Source: Anaerolineales bacterium
GTDB taxonomy: Bacteria; Chloroflexota; Anaerolineae; Anaerolineales; E44-bin32
DNA: 5,294 bases
Direction of reading: 5' to 3'
Assembly: GCA_030668545.1 (NCBI GenBank)
Contig: DAOUTT010000175.1
Location: 1-5,294 of the forward strand
The notes under the pieces were generated by a model, which was not told the origin of the DNA, did no database searches, and worked only from the letters and a program-made list of their open reading frames with translations. The translations under genes and the position numbers were made by a program. This document shows positions 5,174 through 5,294 of the stretch, one piece after another (the first letter of the stretch is position 1; each line of letters opens with the position of its first letter).

Positions 5174-5294
5174 ATGACGGATAAGCACATTCGCATTTAC
5201 ACTGACGGAGCCTGCGAGGGTAACCCCGGACCCGGCGGGATCGGCTTCGTGATCCTGTCAGAAGGATCGGAAGTAGAGTTCTTGCAGGGCTATC
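5174..5294 (+). CDS. rnhA: Ribonuclease HI, N-terminal part (cut by window end)
   Basis: RNase HI cuts the RNA strand of RNA:DNA hybrids in the cytoplasm, removing R-loops and replication primers. The 40 visible residues contain the family signature YTDGACEGNPGPGGIGFVI (9-27). D11 is the first metal-binding aspartate of the DEDD catalytic set; the remaining three acidic residues lie beyond the window. The spacing to the next conserved segment (EFLQGY, 35-40) is as in E. coli-type RNase HI, where FSAGY occupies this position. The ATG is placed five residues before the first beta strand, as usual. Only a weak AAAGA lies upstream, and the promoter position suggests a very short leader. The alternative that this is an RNase H domain within a larger fusion cannot be excluded, because the C-terminus is not seen. 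Confidence 0.9.
   Translation, partial: MTDKHIRIYTDGACEGNPGPGGIGFVILSEGSEVEFLQGY

Overview
The window looks like chromosomal DNA of a free-living bacterium of medium GC content. I infer Chloroflexota, most likely class Anaerolineae. The reasons are a secreted CSLREA-domain protein, and a putative lipoprotein with a proline/threonine-rich linker followed by cysteine-stapled beta-sandwich repeats and a short C-terminal cysteine motif. Both styles are familiar from that group. This is recognition from memory, not a database match, and nothing here (16S, ribosomal protein) fixes the taxonomy.

Layout, left to right. (1) The C-terminal end of an unidentified membrane protein on the + strand (to 149), then a GC-rich region able to form several hairpins, ending in a very strong intrinsic terminator (280-309). 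(2) A 499-residue exported, probably membrane-anchored repeat protein on the - strand (451-1950), convergent with (1). (3) A 424-base divergent intergenic region (1951-2374). (4) A short + strand gene (2375-2764) with a signal peptide and the CSLREA motif, which stops after 129 residues and appears to have lost the beta-helix body. (5) A complete GH15 alpha-glycosidase gene of the glucoamylase/trehalase type (3053-4864), apparently cytoplasmic. (6) A 309-base spacer with a good sigma-70-type promoter immediately before the start of rnhA, RNase HI, cut by the window end (5174-5294).

The genes do not form an obvious pathway or operon. The two exported proteins suggest cell-surface functions, GH15 is carbohydrate metabolism (trehalose or alpha-glucan breakdown), and rnhA is housekeeping. 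I do not see an undescribed multi-gene system, mobile element, CRISPR array or tRNA. The points most worth a second look are the truncated CSLREA gene, a pair of short same-orientation repeats flanking the CSLREA+GH15 segment, the nearly leaderless rnhA promoter, the structured 3' region at 150-309, and the domain plan of the - strand repeat protein.
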